From Lutibacter sp. Hel_I_33_5 (GTDB lineage: Bacteria; Bacteroidota; Bacteroidia; Flavobacteriales; Flavobacteriaceae): DNA of 64,000 bases. Location: contig NZ_VISM01000001.1 in the NCBI RefSeq assembly GCF_007827455.1, forward strand, positions 2,457,501 through 2,521,500, in the 5' to 3' direction. Shown in pieces: positions 35,914 through 44,058 of this stretch. Under the pieces are notes generated by a model. That model had not been told where the DNA came from and did not search any database. It was given only the letters and a program-made list of their open reading frames with translations. How positions within the stretch are numbered: the stretch's first letter is position 1; every line of letters begins with the position of its first letter. A program made the translations under genes and the position numbers.

Positions 35914-37044
35914 GTTTTTTATTTCCGCTTTTAATATTTTGTCAATTTTTTCTAATTCCAAATAATTAATTCGGATTAGTTTATAATTATGTTCAGAAGC
36001 GAATTCGTTTTTAATTTCGTCTCTAATTTTCAATGATTTTAATGCTTTTTCTCCTCCCCAAATTGAAATGGGTTCAAAATGTTGAATTCCGTCAAATTCT
36101 ATTAACGTTTTTAAATTTGGTAAATAAAAATCAAATGGTAGAGTTGTTTTGTGACTACAATCTTTAAATCTCTTTTGGTATTTATATTCAATTCCTTGAC
36201 TCTCTAAATAAAGCCTTATTTTTCTCTCTCCAGTCGTCTCTTTGCATTTTGGACATCCTTTTCCAGTTGAATAAATATGGTCACTTGGTGTTTGTTTAAA
36301 AAATCCGTGAACTTCACATTTAATTTTCACTTTTTGATGTGCGTTTATGTAATTTACTTTATCGTAATTGTAAATTTCTCCGTGTTGTTTAATTGCTCTT
36401 TCTATAAATTGCTCTTTTGTCAATCCAGAATTTCCTGTGCATTTCGGACAATTATGACCTTTCAGATGAGCAGAAGCAAATTGAGACCACTTTCCGTGCT
36501 CTTTGCAAACAATGGTAATTTTTCTATCTGCTCCTTTGTATTTCGCTAAAGAATAATCATATCTATTTCCGTGAATTTCTTTTGCAATGCTGATAAATTC
36601 ATCTAATGTTCGAGTAAATAATTCTGAATGTCCATCTAAACCACATTGATAACATCCTTTTTTATCGTTAACGTGATTGTCAGGTGTTTGTCTAAAATCT
36701 CCGTGTTTTTTACAAGTGATTATTATTTTGGAAAATGCTCCATTATAATCTAATTCGGATTTTGAATAATTGTATTTTTCTCCGTGAATTTTTATTGCTT
36801 GAGTTTTAAACTTTAAAAAAGGTTTTGTTCTTTTAGTCTTCGATTTTTCAATTCCGCAAATCGGACAACCTTGTTTTCTGTTTAAATGTTTGTAAGGTGT
36901 TTGAAAAAATGTTCCGTGTTCTGGAATTTTACAAATTATTTCAAGTTTTGAATCAACATTTATATATTCAGATTTCGAATAATCATATTGCTCTCCGTGA
37001 ATAGCAATTGCCTTTTCAATGAATATGTTTGTCTTTTCGTTCAC
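35893..37044 (-). CDS. Cassette 2: zinc-finger-repeat endonuclease-like protein
   Basis: 383 aa from a GTG at 37042-37044, the first usable start after the attC-like site; a longer frame would begin inside the site. It has four to five repeats of about 60 residues, each with an IHG..YDYSKSEY strand, a C.(E/K)HG pair and a C..CG knuckle, like DUF723 proteins. The C-terminus (LIEFDGIQHFEPISIWGG, KLIRINYLE) looks like a PD-(D/E)xK/Vsr-type nuclease fold, with the pattern E.D..QH. It probably binds and nicks or cuts DNA. The last codons read through the cassette box and the stop TAA lies within the attC stem. Confidence 0.7.
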   Translation of the reverse strand: MNEKTNIFIEKAIAIHGEQYDYSKSEYINVDSKLEIICKIPEHGTFFQTPYKHLNRKQGCPICGIEKSKTKRTKPFLKFKTQAIKIHGEKYNYSKSELDYNGAFSKIIITCKKHGDFRQTPDNHVNDKKGCYQCGLDGHSELFTRTLDEFISIAKEIHGNRYDYSLAKYKGADRKITIVCKEHGKWSQFASAHLKGHNCPKCTGNSGLTKEQFIERAIKQHGEIYNYDKVNYINAHQKVKIKCEVHGFFKQTPSDHIYSTGKGCPKCKETTGERKIRLYLESQGIEYKYQKRFKDCSHKTTLPFDFYLPNLKTLIEFDGIQHFEPISIWGGEKALKSLKIRDEIKNEFASEHNYKLIRINYLELEKIDKILKAEIKNCLQQRV

Positions 37045-37056
37045 GGTTTTCTCAAA

Positions 37057-37194
37057 TTGCTTACAACGGTTTTGTGTATGATTAGTGGCGTGTTTAAGCA
37101 CCTAATTTAGCAAATAAAAACCGAATAGAAAATCCGCAAGGATTTTCGTAAGTAGGCGAGTACTAGCCATTAATTATACACGTTGTTCTACGCA
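37057..37194 (-). repeat. attC-like site 1 (end of the first cassette)
   Basis: 138 bp. Boxes TTGCTTACAAC (37057-37067) and GTTCTACGCA (37185-37194). Outer stem GTGTATGATTAGTGGC / GCCATTAATTATACAC, inner hairpin GAAAATCC-GCAA-GGATTTTC. The spacer is 6 bases on one side and 3 on the other, giving unpaired bases of the kind that set polarity in known attC sites. Confidence 0.8.
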
Positions 37195-38126
37195 GTTTTT
37201 ATTCTTTTTATTAATTCACTTTTTTCAATTAAAATCTCTGGAAATTCTAGAAGTTTGATTTTGCTCTCGATTTCTACAAGTTCCAATTTTTCCTTTCCAA
37301 ACTGTACTTTAAATTTAGCTTTTTCAGGCAGTATTTGTAAATATTCACAAAGTTCTTTTGGGTATTCATTGATTTGGTCAGTTAACTTATAAATCCACCT
37401 TAAAATATCATTAACAGACTCCGCAACATTCATTCCGTGTCCACTTGTCATTCTTCCGCCTCCAGGACTAAAATATACAGTATCTCGAATTTTTGTCATT
37501 GGTAAAGAATATCCTTTGTCCCATAAAGTTTGTCTTTCAGTTGCATTTACTTTTGGGTTTACATCTTTCCAATGTTTAATTTTATATTGAGAAATTAGTT
37601 CGGGAAAATTATCGTGTAGAATTTCAATCCATTTCGTGTCTGCAAAAATCCCGTATTTATGTTTATCTGTTCCTAAAATTACAAAAACATCGTCTGTTAT
37701 ATAAACGAAAAGTAAACTGTCAACTTGTTTTACAAATTTGGATTTTTTGTCTTTTTCTGAAGATAAGTGAAAGTGATATATATTCCATTCATTGAGCAAA
37801 TGGTCGTGAAATCTACTTTGAATAACTCTTTTGCTTTGGAAATAATTCAAATTCCTTCCACTTTTTGCAATGTTAAAGATAAGTTCTATTTCCTTTCTTT
37901 TTGGGTGTAGAATAATCTCTTTTACGAAATTCGGATTGACTAATACTTTTCTGATTTTTGGATTAATTAACTTTAGTCTTATTGCCAAATAATTTCGAAG
38001 AATGTCATTTGTTTTTTCGCTATTCGGAATTTTTAAATCCATTTGTTTTAAAAGACGTTTAATTTCATCTTTTAATTGGTTTTCAAAAGTGGTCTTTGAT
38101 AGATTCAATTTCGTTGGTTTGGTCAA
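37188..38126 (-). CDS. Cassette 1: hypothetical protein
   Basis: 312 aa if a TTG only 3 bases after the cassette box is used; the first ATG would give 283 aa starting MDLKIPNSEK, and the choice is open. No recognised family. It has a basic helical N-terminal third, then a beta-rich centre (YHFHLSSEK, LLFVYITDDVFVILGT, YGIFADTKWIEILH) and a helical acidic tail. The stop TAG lies inside the GCGTAGAAC box. As the first cassette it lies behind whatever promoter drives the array. Confidence 0.65.
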   Translation of the reverse strand: MTKPTKLNLSKTTFENQLKDEIKRLLKQMDLKIPNSEKTNDILRNYLAIRLKLINPKIRKVLVNPNFVKEIILHPKRKEIELIFNIAKSGRNLNYFQSKRVIQSRFHDHLLNEWNIYHFHLSSEKDKKSKFVKQVDSLLFVYITDDVFVILGTDKHKYGIFADTKWIEILHDNFPELISQYKIKHWKDVNPKVNATERQTLWDKGYSLPMTKIRDTVYFSPGGGRMTSGHGMNVAESVNDILRWIYKLTDQINEYPKELCEYLQILPEKAKFKVQFGKEKLELVEIESKIKLLEFPEILIEKSELIKRIKTA

Positions 38127-38128
38127 AT

Positions 38129-38216
38129 TGCGTAGAACTAGTTATATCCAATCAAATATATGGATTTATTATGTTAATTTACGGGATAACAGAACATTTG
38201 ACTTGTTATTATCCGT
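38129..38216 (-). other. First cassette junction, attI-like position
   Basis: The cassette-1 start GTTCTACGCA (complement 38129-38138) is joined upstream to DNA with no attC-like stem; the sequence before the junction reads GGATATAACTA on the minus strand. The 75 bases to the SRAP gene contain ATAACA/TGTTAT and ATCC/GGAT dyads. In integrons this place is held by attI. Whether it is a true attI, a secondary site or a fused relic cannot be decided here. Confidence 0.4.
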
Positions 38217-38861
38217 TTAAAATATACTCAATTGATGATTGTCAAAGTCCAAATTATTTGAAATCAATTTATGTTCATAAGGGAAACCAAATTTTTTATA
38301 ATCATCACCGTTTAACCAAAAAGATTCATCTTCTTTTTTCAAAATTACTGGCATTCTTTTTTTGGTATTGTGAATTTTACTCATAAATTCATTTGCTTGT
38401 GTTGTTACTATTGAGTAAGAATGAATAATTTGCCCTTCCATATCTGTCCATGAAGAATATATGCCAGCAAAAGCAAATAAATCCTCATTAGGAATCGTAA
38501 TTAAATATTTTTCTTTTTTAGTGCCGCTTTTATTTAACCATTTCCATTCATAAAAACCATTTGCAATTATTAAACATCTATTTTGAATTACATCTTTAAA
38601 AGATCTTTTTTCATTTAGAGTTTCTATCCTTGCATTTAGTGTATAATGTCTATGCGAAGTATCTGATGACCATGATGGAATTAATCCCCAGTTAAACAAA
38701 CTTGCTTTATTAGGTTCATTGCAAGTAATGACAGGAGTTTTAGGGTAGTCAAATGCTTTTATTACATCTGTAGGGTCAAAATTATCAATATCTTGAATAT
38801 CGATATTAAATCTTTCTTGAATCTCTTCTTTTTTTTTAATTAATCGTGTTTGATAGCACAT
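38217..38861 (-). CDS. SOS-response-associated peptidase (SRAP, YedK/HMCES type)
   Basis: 214 aa. The catalytic Cys is residue 2 (MCYQTR) after Met removal, and the active-site blocks ANGFYEWKW and the His in MSKIHNTKKRMPVIL are present. YedK forms a stable thiazolidine crosslink with abasic sites in single-stranded DNA and so shields them during replication. The gene overlaps the upstream exonuclease gene by 26 bases and belongs to the minus-strand half of the island's repair module. Confidence 0.92.
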   Translation of the reverse strand: MCYQTRLIKKKEEIQERFNIDIQDIDNFDPTDVIKAFDYPKTPVITCNEPNKASLFNWGLIPSWSSDTSHRHYTLNARIETLNEKRSFKDVIQNRCLIIANGFYEWKWLNKSGTKKEKYLITIPNEDLFAFAGIYSSWTDMEGQIIHSYSIVTTQANEFMSKIHNTKKRMPVILKKEDESFWLNGDDYKKFGFPYEHKLISNNLDFDNHQLSIF

Positions 38862-40242
38862 TCAATTCAAAATTTGCATTATACTTTTCTTCATCTAAAG
38901 GTACGAAATTGTTGGGGTTACTTTTTAGATACCATTTTAGAATTCTATTAATGTCCTTATTGTCTTTTTGTTTGATAATGTTTTGAGAGTATTCTTGTAA
39001 AGTGTTTTTGGCATTATTTTCAATATAGCCAAACCCTTTATAGGTACCGTTTACAACTATTACAAATGCTTGTTCGTTTTTATTTCTTCCTTTTTCCTTG
39101 ATGATAAAACTTTCTGTTTGATATCGAACTGAAGATAAAGCTAATTCCACTCTAGAATTATAGCTTTCTACAGATTCTTCATTTCTACAAATACCCATGC
39201 ACTGTTTTATTTGGTAATGAAAACAGTTAGAAACATTAGATTGTAGATGGCAATATTTGGGGCATAATTTAAATTCTTCACATAAATTTTCTATAAATAC
39301 ACGAGCTTCGGTAGCATTATAAAACTTGGTAATCGGTTTTTGTACTAGCTTAATTTTATTAGTAGCTATATGTGTAATTCCTTGTCTATCTTGATAAATA
39401 AACAAAGCAATGTTCTCTCCAGTTCTTCTTTGGGCTCTATTGTATTTTGGATAAATTCTTTTTATCTCAGAAGATTCGTGCAGTAGAGCAATTAATTCAC
39501 TCCCTGTTTCAGTAAAAGTAATGTTGGCAGTTTCTAAACACATATTTACTTCTTTTTTTGATTTATCGTAAATATGACTTAGAATACGTTGCTTGATATT
39601 AATAGATTTACCAACATAAATAATTTCGTTTTCATTATTTCTAAAATAATAAACACCTTCTTTCTCTGGTAAATTGTCAATTACACTTTTTGGAAGCAAC
39701 GGAGGTAAAGTTGCCTCTCTAGATTTTGGATTTAAAAAGGAATTAATAACGTTGTTGTTGTCTCGCTCTAAGAGAATTTTAAACAAAATTACTGTAGCAT
39801 CTGCATCACCTTTAGCTCTATGTCGATTAGAAATAGGGATGTTTAAAGATTTACAAAGTTTACCCAAGCTATACGATTTTAAACCAGGGATAATTTTTCT
39901 GGATAATCTTACGGTACAAAGTTTTTTTCTTTGAAAAGAAGCGCCAAGGGATTTAAATTCTTTTTTAATTATATTATAATCAAAATTGACACTATGGGCT
40001 ACAAATATGGTGTTTTCAGTAATCTCTAAGACCCGTTTTGCTATCTCATAAAATTTAGGAGCATTCATAACCAAGTTATCATTAATACCAGTAAGACTGG
40101 TAATATAATATGGGATGGTACATTCGGGATTCACCAAACTAGTAAATTCATTAACAACCTTTTCTCCATCAAAAACTAGAATAGAAATTTCAGTGATTTT
40201 ATCACCACCAGTTGTTTCAATATCTACAATAGAATACATCAT
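38836..40242 (-). CDS. DnaQ-type exonuclease fused to a GIY-YIG nuclease
   Basis: 468 aa. Residues 1-165 are a DEDDh exonuclease: YSIVDIETTG, the VAHSVNFDYNII block and HRAKGDADAT. Residues about 195-285 are a GIY-YIG domain of the UvrC/Cho type (GVYYFRNNENEIIYVGKSINIKQRI). The C-terminal part contains Cys residues spaced like a small zinc or iron-sulfur site (CPKYCHLQSNVSNCFHY, QCMGIC). It probably trims or incises damaged DNA with the adjacent polymerases. It overlaps the repressor gene by 4 bases. Confidence 0.88.
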   Translation of the reverse strand: MMYSIVDIETTGGDKITEISILVFDGEKVVNEFTSLVNPECTIPYYITSLTGINDNLVMNAPKFYEIAKRVLEITENTIFVAHSVNFDYNIIKKEFKSLGASFQRKKLCTVRLSRKIIPGLKSYSLGKLCKSLNIPISNRHRAKGDADATVILFKILLERDNNNVINSFLNPKSREATLPPLLPKSVIDNLPEKEGVYYFRNNENEIIYVGKSINIKQRILSHIYDKSKKEVNMCLETANITFTETGSELIALLHESSEIKRIYPKYNRAQRRTGENIALFIYQDRQGITHIATNKIKLVQKPITKFYNATEARVFIENLCEEFKLCPKYCHLQSNVSNCFHYQIKQCMGICRNEESVESYNSRVELALSSVRYQTESFIIKEKGRNKNEQAFVIVVNGTYKGFGYIENNAKNTLQEYSQNIIKQKDNKDINRILKWYLKSNPNNFVPLDEEKYNANFELNVLSNTIN

Positions 40243-41012
40243 GCAATCAACTTTTCTAAAGCCTTTAATTCAATTCCTAGTTGATTTAGCATTTGAGCGA
40301 TACTACTTATTTTCAATTCATGTTCATCATATTCTTGAGTATTTATGCTACAGGTGTATTCCCAAATTTCTAAAACATTTTCTTTTGGTACTTCAAACGC
40401 AGGATAAAACTTGTTATCAGAAACTAGTAACAACGAATTCTTTTCTTCAATTTTATCGTAAACTCTTTTATATACTAAACCATCATTTTCTGTAAGAATA
40501 ATATAGGTTCTGCCATCTTTTACATCTTGAATATCATCAATAAATTTAGCTATAACATAAGAACCGCTTTTGGTAGGTAACATAGAATCTCCTTTAATGG
40601 GAAAAGCTCTGTGTTTACCTGTTGGCAGAAATGGGAGTTTAATTTTATTTAAGTCTTCTACATATTCTGGATCTGAATATCCATTTAAATATCCAGCAGA
40701 TGCTTCAAGAGGAATTACTTCAATTAAATCTTCATCAGAACCATCTACCATAATTGGAAACAAGACTCGTTGATTTCCAACATCAATAAATGATGTTTCT
40801 TTTGATAATGTTAAATTGTTTTTAATCAGAATATCTAATGGTAATTTAAAGTAATCTGATAATTTTATTAATGTATCAATAGATGGTTCTATTCTTGCAG
40901 ATTCATAAGACATTAATTGGGAGCGTGAAATAGATATCTCTTCTGATAAATATTCTTGTGATAACCCTTTTAAATTTCTAAGGTGCTTAAGATTGTTTGC
41001 TAAATTCTTCAT
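40239..41012 (-). CDS. XRE-HTH/S24 LexA-like repressor
   Basis: 257 aa. Residues 1-65 form a lambda-repressor-type HTH (LSQEYLSEEISISRSQLMSYE). A linker leads to an S24 protease: probable autocleavage site Ala-Gly in LEASAGYLNG, the nucleophile in KGDSMLP, and a general-base Lys in VYKRVYD. Such proteins cleave themselves when RecA filaments form. It is divergent to the DnaE-type polymerase gene (52 bases between), so it probably represses both half-operons. The HTH domain separates it from plain UmuD. Confidence 0.92.
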   Translation of the reverse strand: MKNLANNLKHLRNLKGLSQEYLSEEISISRSQLMSYESARIEPSIDTLIKLSDYFKLPLDILIKNNLTLSKETSFIDVGNQRVLFPIMVDGSDEDLIEVIPLEASAGYLNGYSDPEYVEDLNKIKLPFLPTGKHRAFPIKGDSMLPTKSGSYVIAKFIDDIQDVKDGRTYIILTENDGLVYKRVYDKIEEKNSLLLVSDNKFYPAFEVPKENVLEIWEYTCSINTQEYDEHELKISSIAQMLNQLGIELKALEKLIA

Positions 41013-41014
41013 AA

Positions 41015-41031
41015 TGTTTCAAAATTAAACA
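41015..41031. promoter_or_regulatory. Candidate operator of the S24 repressor
   Basis: TGTTTCAAAATTAAACA has 5-bp arms around a 7-base AT centre in the 52-base space between the divergent repressor and polymerase genes. A further half site TGAAAC lies to its right. It is the natural place for a site controlling both directions. Confidence 0.45.
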
Positions 41032-41064
41032 ATCAATGTGTAAAAATGAAACTATTTTTGTTAA

Positions 41065-44058
41065 ATGTTTTTAAATACACATTCTTACTATAGTTTAAGG
41101 TATGGAACAATCTCTCCCAAAGAGTTGATTTCATTGGCTATATCAAACAATTTAAAAGCTTTTTGCATAACAGATGTAAATAGTACAACTATGTCTTTAG
41201 ATGTCTTTAGGTTGGCTAAAAAAGCAAATATTAGGGTTGTTTTGGGTGTTGATTTTAGGAATAAAGCTGAGCAAAAATTTATAATGTTAGCTAAAAACAA
41301 TTTAGGATTTAAAAAAATCAATTCTTATTTGTCGGAATTCTTACATCAGACAAATTTTGTTGTGCCAGATAAAGCGAAAACTATCATAAATTCATATGTC
41401 ATTTATCCTTTTCATTCTTATAAAAACAGTCAACTCGAATCTAATGAATATTTGGGTGTTAGAATTCAAGATATTGGAAAACTGCGTTTGTCCAAATGGA
41501 AAAATAAGTTAGATAAACTGGTGATATTACATACTATTTCGTTTCAAAATAAGAAGGGTTTTAATACACACAGACTTTTAAGAGCTATTGATAATAATAC
41601 ATTATTAAGTAAGCTTTCTAAACAAGAACAAGGATTAGAAACTGATGTTTTTATTCAAGAATTAGAAATTAAAAAAGCATTTAATGAATTTCCTAAAATC
41701 ATAAATAACACTCAGAATATATTAAATAGTTGTCATGCAGAATTTGATTTTTCTGGTGGAGTACCCAACAATCAAAAGTCTTATACTAATAATGAAGATT
41801 TAGATTATAGACTTCTTAATAAATTAACTTTTAATGGTTTAAGTTATAGGTATGAAAATCCAACTGAAAAAGTTTTTTCTAGGATAAAAAAAGAGCTGAA
41901 AATTATAAAGGAGAAGAAATTTGTGTCCTATTTTTTAATTAATTGGAAAATATTAAAATACGCAAGAAGTAAAGATTATTATTATGTAGGAAGAGGAAGT
42001 GGAGCGAATAGTATCGTTGCTTATTTATTAAGAATTACTGATGTTGACCCAATAGAGTTGGATTTGTATTTTGAAAGATTTATAAATTTATATCGTACAA
42101 ATCCACCCGATTTTGATTTAGATTTTTCATGGAGAGATCGAGATGATATAACTCAGTTTATTTTTAAAAGATTTAAAAATACAGCATTAATATCTGTATA
42201 TAATACATTTAAACATAGAGCTTCTGTAAGAGAATTAGGCAAAGTGTTTGGATTGCCAAAACATGAAATAGATAAGCTATCTGCAAATAAATTTAATTAT
42301 CAAAAACTAGACAGATTATCTCAACTTGTTTTAATCTATAGTAAATATATTCAAGGGTTTCCAAATTATTTAGGAATACACGCAGGTGGAATTCTAATTT
42401 CTGAAAAACCGATTCATCAATATGTTGCAACATTTATGCCTCCAAAAGGTTTTGCTACTACTCAATTTGATATGGTAATTGCAGAAGATATTGGCTTATA
42501 TAAATTTGATATTTTAAGTCAAAGAGGATTAGGTAAAATTAAAGAAGCCGTTGAGATAATAAAATATAATCAACCAGAAAAAGGTAGAGAATTAGACATA
42601 CATGATATCAAAAGATTTAAAGAAGATAAAGAGATTAAAAACCTGTTAAGAACGGCAAAAGCTATAGGCTGTTTTTATGTAGAATCTCCAGCTATGCGTA
42701 TGTTGATGACAAAACTACAAGTTGATACTTATTTAGGGTTAGTAGCCGCAAGTTCAGTTATTAGACCTGGAGTTTCTCAATCTGGAATGATGAGAACTTA
42801 TATTCAAAGACATCGATTTCCTGAGAAAAGAAAAGAAGCACATCCGATTCTGTATGATATTATGCCCGAAACGTATGGGGTAATGGTATATCAAGAAGAT
42901 GTAATAAAGGTAGCTCATTATTTTGGGGAGCTAACTTTGGGAGAAGCGGATATGTTAAGAAGAGGAATGTCTGGTAAATTTAGAAGTAGGTCGGAATTTG
43001 AAAAAGTAAAACAACAGTTTTTTGATAACTGTAAAAAGTCAGGTAAAGCAGATGATTTAGCAGCTGAAATTTGGAGGCAAATAGAGAGTTTTGCTGGATA
43101 TGCTTTTGCTAAAGGTCATTCTGCTTCTTATGCAGTAGAAAGTTACCAGAGTTTGTTCTTAAAAGCTTACTTCCCTATTGAATACATGGTTGCAACGATT
43201 AATAACTTTGGTGGATTTTATAGAACAGAAGTATATGTTCACGAGGCAAGAATGCATGGAGCAATTATAAACCCACCCTGTATAAATAAAAGCTATAATC
43301 AAACTATTGTTATTGGAAAAGGGATTTTTATTGGTTTTATGTTTTTACAATCATTTGAATCAAAAACAGCTAAAGAGATAATAAATGAAAGAACCAATAA
43401 TGGAACATTTAATAGTTTAGATGATTTTATAAATAGAGTTTCTATTTCATTAGAGCAAATAACAACTTTAATAAAAATTGATGCATTCAGATTTACAAAA
43501 AGAAATAAAAGAGAATTACTATGGGAGGCTCATATGAAAATCAACAAAATATCATTTAATGAAACCAAATTATCATTGTTTAAAACTGCACCTGTAAATT
43601 ATAATACACCAAAATTATCTTCTACAAAATTAGAAGATGCTTTTGACCAAATAGAACTATTAGGTTACCCAATATGTAATCCATTTGATTTATTAGTAGA
43701 TACTTTTATTAACCCAATGAGAGCTGAGCATTTGGCTAGATTAAAAGGGAAGGTTGTTACAATTGATGGGTATTTAATAACAGCACGAAAAGTAAAAACA
43801 AGCAATAACAAGGTTATGTATTTCGGGAATTTTGTTGATTATGAAGGTTATTTTGTAGATACAGTGAATTTTCCACCAGTAGTTGATCAATATCCATTTA
43901 GAGGAAAAGGAATTTATAGAATTACAGGTAAAATTGTTGAAGAATTTGATTGTATTAGCATAGAAACTCAATCTATGGAAAGACTTGCAATTGTTGAAGA
44001 TCCAAGGTATTCAGATAGTCAAAAAGGTAGAATTTTAAAAAAAAGAAAGGTTGTATGA
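41065..44058 (+). CDS. DnaE-type DNA polymerase III alpha (ImuC/DnaE2-like, short form)
   Basis: 997 aa, about the length of error-prone DnaE2/ImuC and shorter than housekeeping DnaE. The N-terminal PHP domain is degenerate: HxH is NTH and TDHG reads TDVN, so no proofreading or phosphatase activity is expected. The polymerase core has VGRGSGANS and the catalytic PDFDLDFSWRD (about 348-358). HhH and OB-fold regions follow (KGKVVTIDGYLIT). The last 4 bases overlap the DinB gene. Together they look like an inducible translesion pair, as in imuABC cassettes. Confidence 0.87.
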   Translation: MFLNTHSYYSLRYGTISPKELISLAISNNLKAFCITDVNSTTMSLDVFRLAKKANIRVVLGVDFRNKAEQKFIMLAKNNLGFKKINSYLSEFLHQTNFVVPDKAKTIINSYVIYPFHSYKNSQLESNEYLGVRIQDIGKLRLSKWKNKLDKLVILHTISFQNKKGFNTHRLLRAIDNNTLLSKLSKQEQGLETDVFIQELEIKKAFNEFPKIINNTQNILNSCHAEFDFSGGVPNNQKSYTNNEDLDYRLLNKLTFNGLSYRYENPTEKVFSRIKKELKIIKEKKFVSYFLINWKILKYARSKDYYYVGRGSGANSIVAYLLRITDVDPIELDLYFERFINLYRTNPPDFDLDFSWRDRDDITQFIFKRFKNTALISVYNTFKHRASVRELGKVFGLPKHEIDKLSANKFNYQKLDRLSQLVLIYSKYIQGFPNYLGIHAGGILISEKPIHQYVATFMPPKGFATTQFDMVIAEDIGLYKFDILSQRGLGKIKEAVEIIKYNQPEKGRELDIHDIKRFKEDKEIKNLLRTAKAIGCFYVESPAMRMLMTKLQVDTYLGLVAASSVIRPGVSQSGMMRTYIQRHRFPEKRKEAHPILYDIMPETYGVMVYQEDVIKVAHYFGELTLGEADMLRRGMSGKFRSRSEFEKVKQQFFDNCKKSGKADDLAAEIWRQIESFAGYAFAKGHSASYAVESYQSLFLKAYFPIEYMVATINNFGGFYRTEVYVHEARMHGAIINPPCINKSYNQTIVIGKGIFIGFMFLQSFESKTAKEIINERTNNGTFNSLDDFINRVSISLEQITTLIKIDAFRFTKRNKRELLWEAHMKINKISFNETKLSLFKTAPVNYNTPKLSSTKLEDAFDQIELLGYPICNPFDLLVDTFINPMRAEHLARLKGKVVTIDGYLITARKVKTSNNKVMYFGNFVDYEGYFVDTVNFPPVVDQYPFRGKGIYRITGKIVEEFDCISIETQSMERLAIVEDPRYSDSQKGRILKKRKVV

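Larger units (their letters stand above)
24813..38138 (-). other. Integron-like array of seven gene cassettes with attC-like sites, no IntI
   Basis: Reading the minus strand from 38138 down to 24813, seven units each begin with G^TT plus a unit-specific sequence and end with its reverse complement just before a foldable site. The pairs are GTTCTACGC/GCGTAGAAC, GTTGTAAGC/GCTTACAAC, GTTAGGCAAC/GTTGCCTAAC, GTTGTGTACA/TGTACACAAC, GTTGGCAA/TTGCCAAC, GTTAGCCAC/GTGGCTAAC and GTTAGCACC/GGTGCTAAC. All cassette genes run on the minus strand. This is the R'/R'' logic of integron cassettes. No integron integrase is in the window. It may be called a CALIN-type array with divergent attC sites. Confidence 0.8.

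Noticed and set aside
24813..37194. Regular repeats as a CRISPR array
   Set aside because: The repeats are 134-201 bp, vary in sequence and are spaced by whole genes; no cas genes are present.
24813..37194. Repeats as simple MITEs or REP elements
   Set aside because: MITE ends would be constant. Here the terminal boxes vary and each pairs only with the other end of the same gene unit.
40239..41012. UmuD-type polymerase subunit
   Set aside because: A full HTH domain precedes the S24 protease, so it is a LexA-like repressor. UmuD lacks such a domain.
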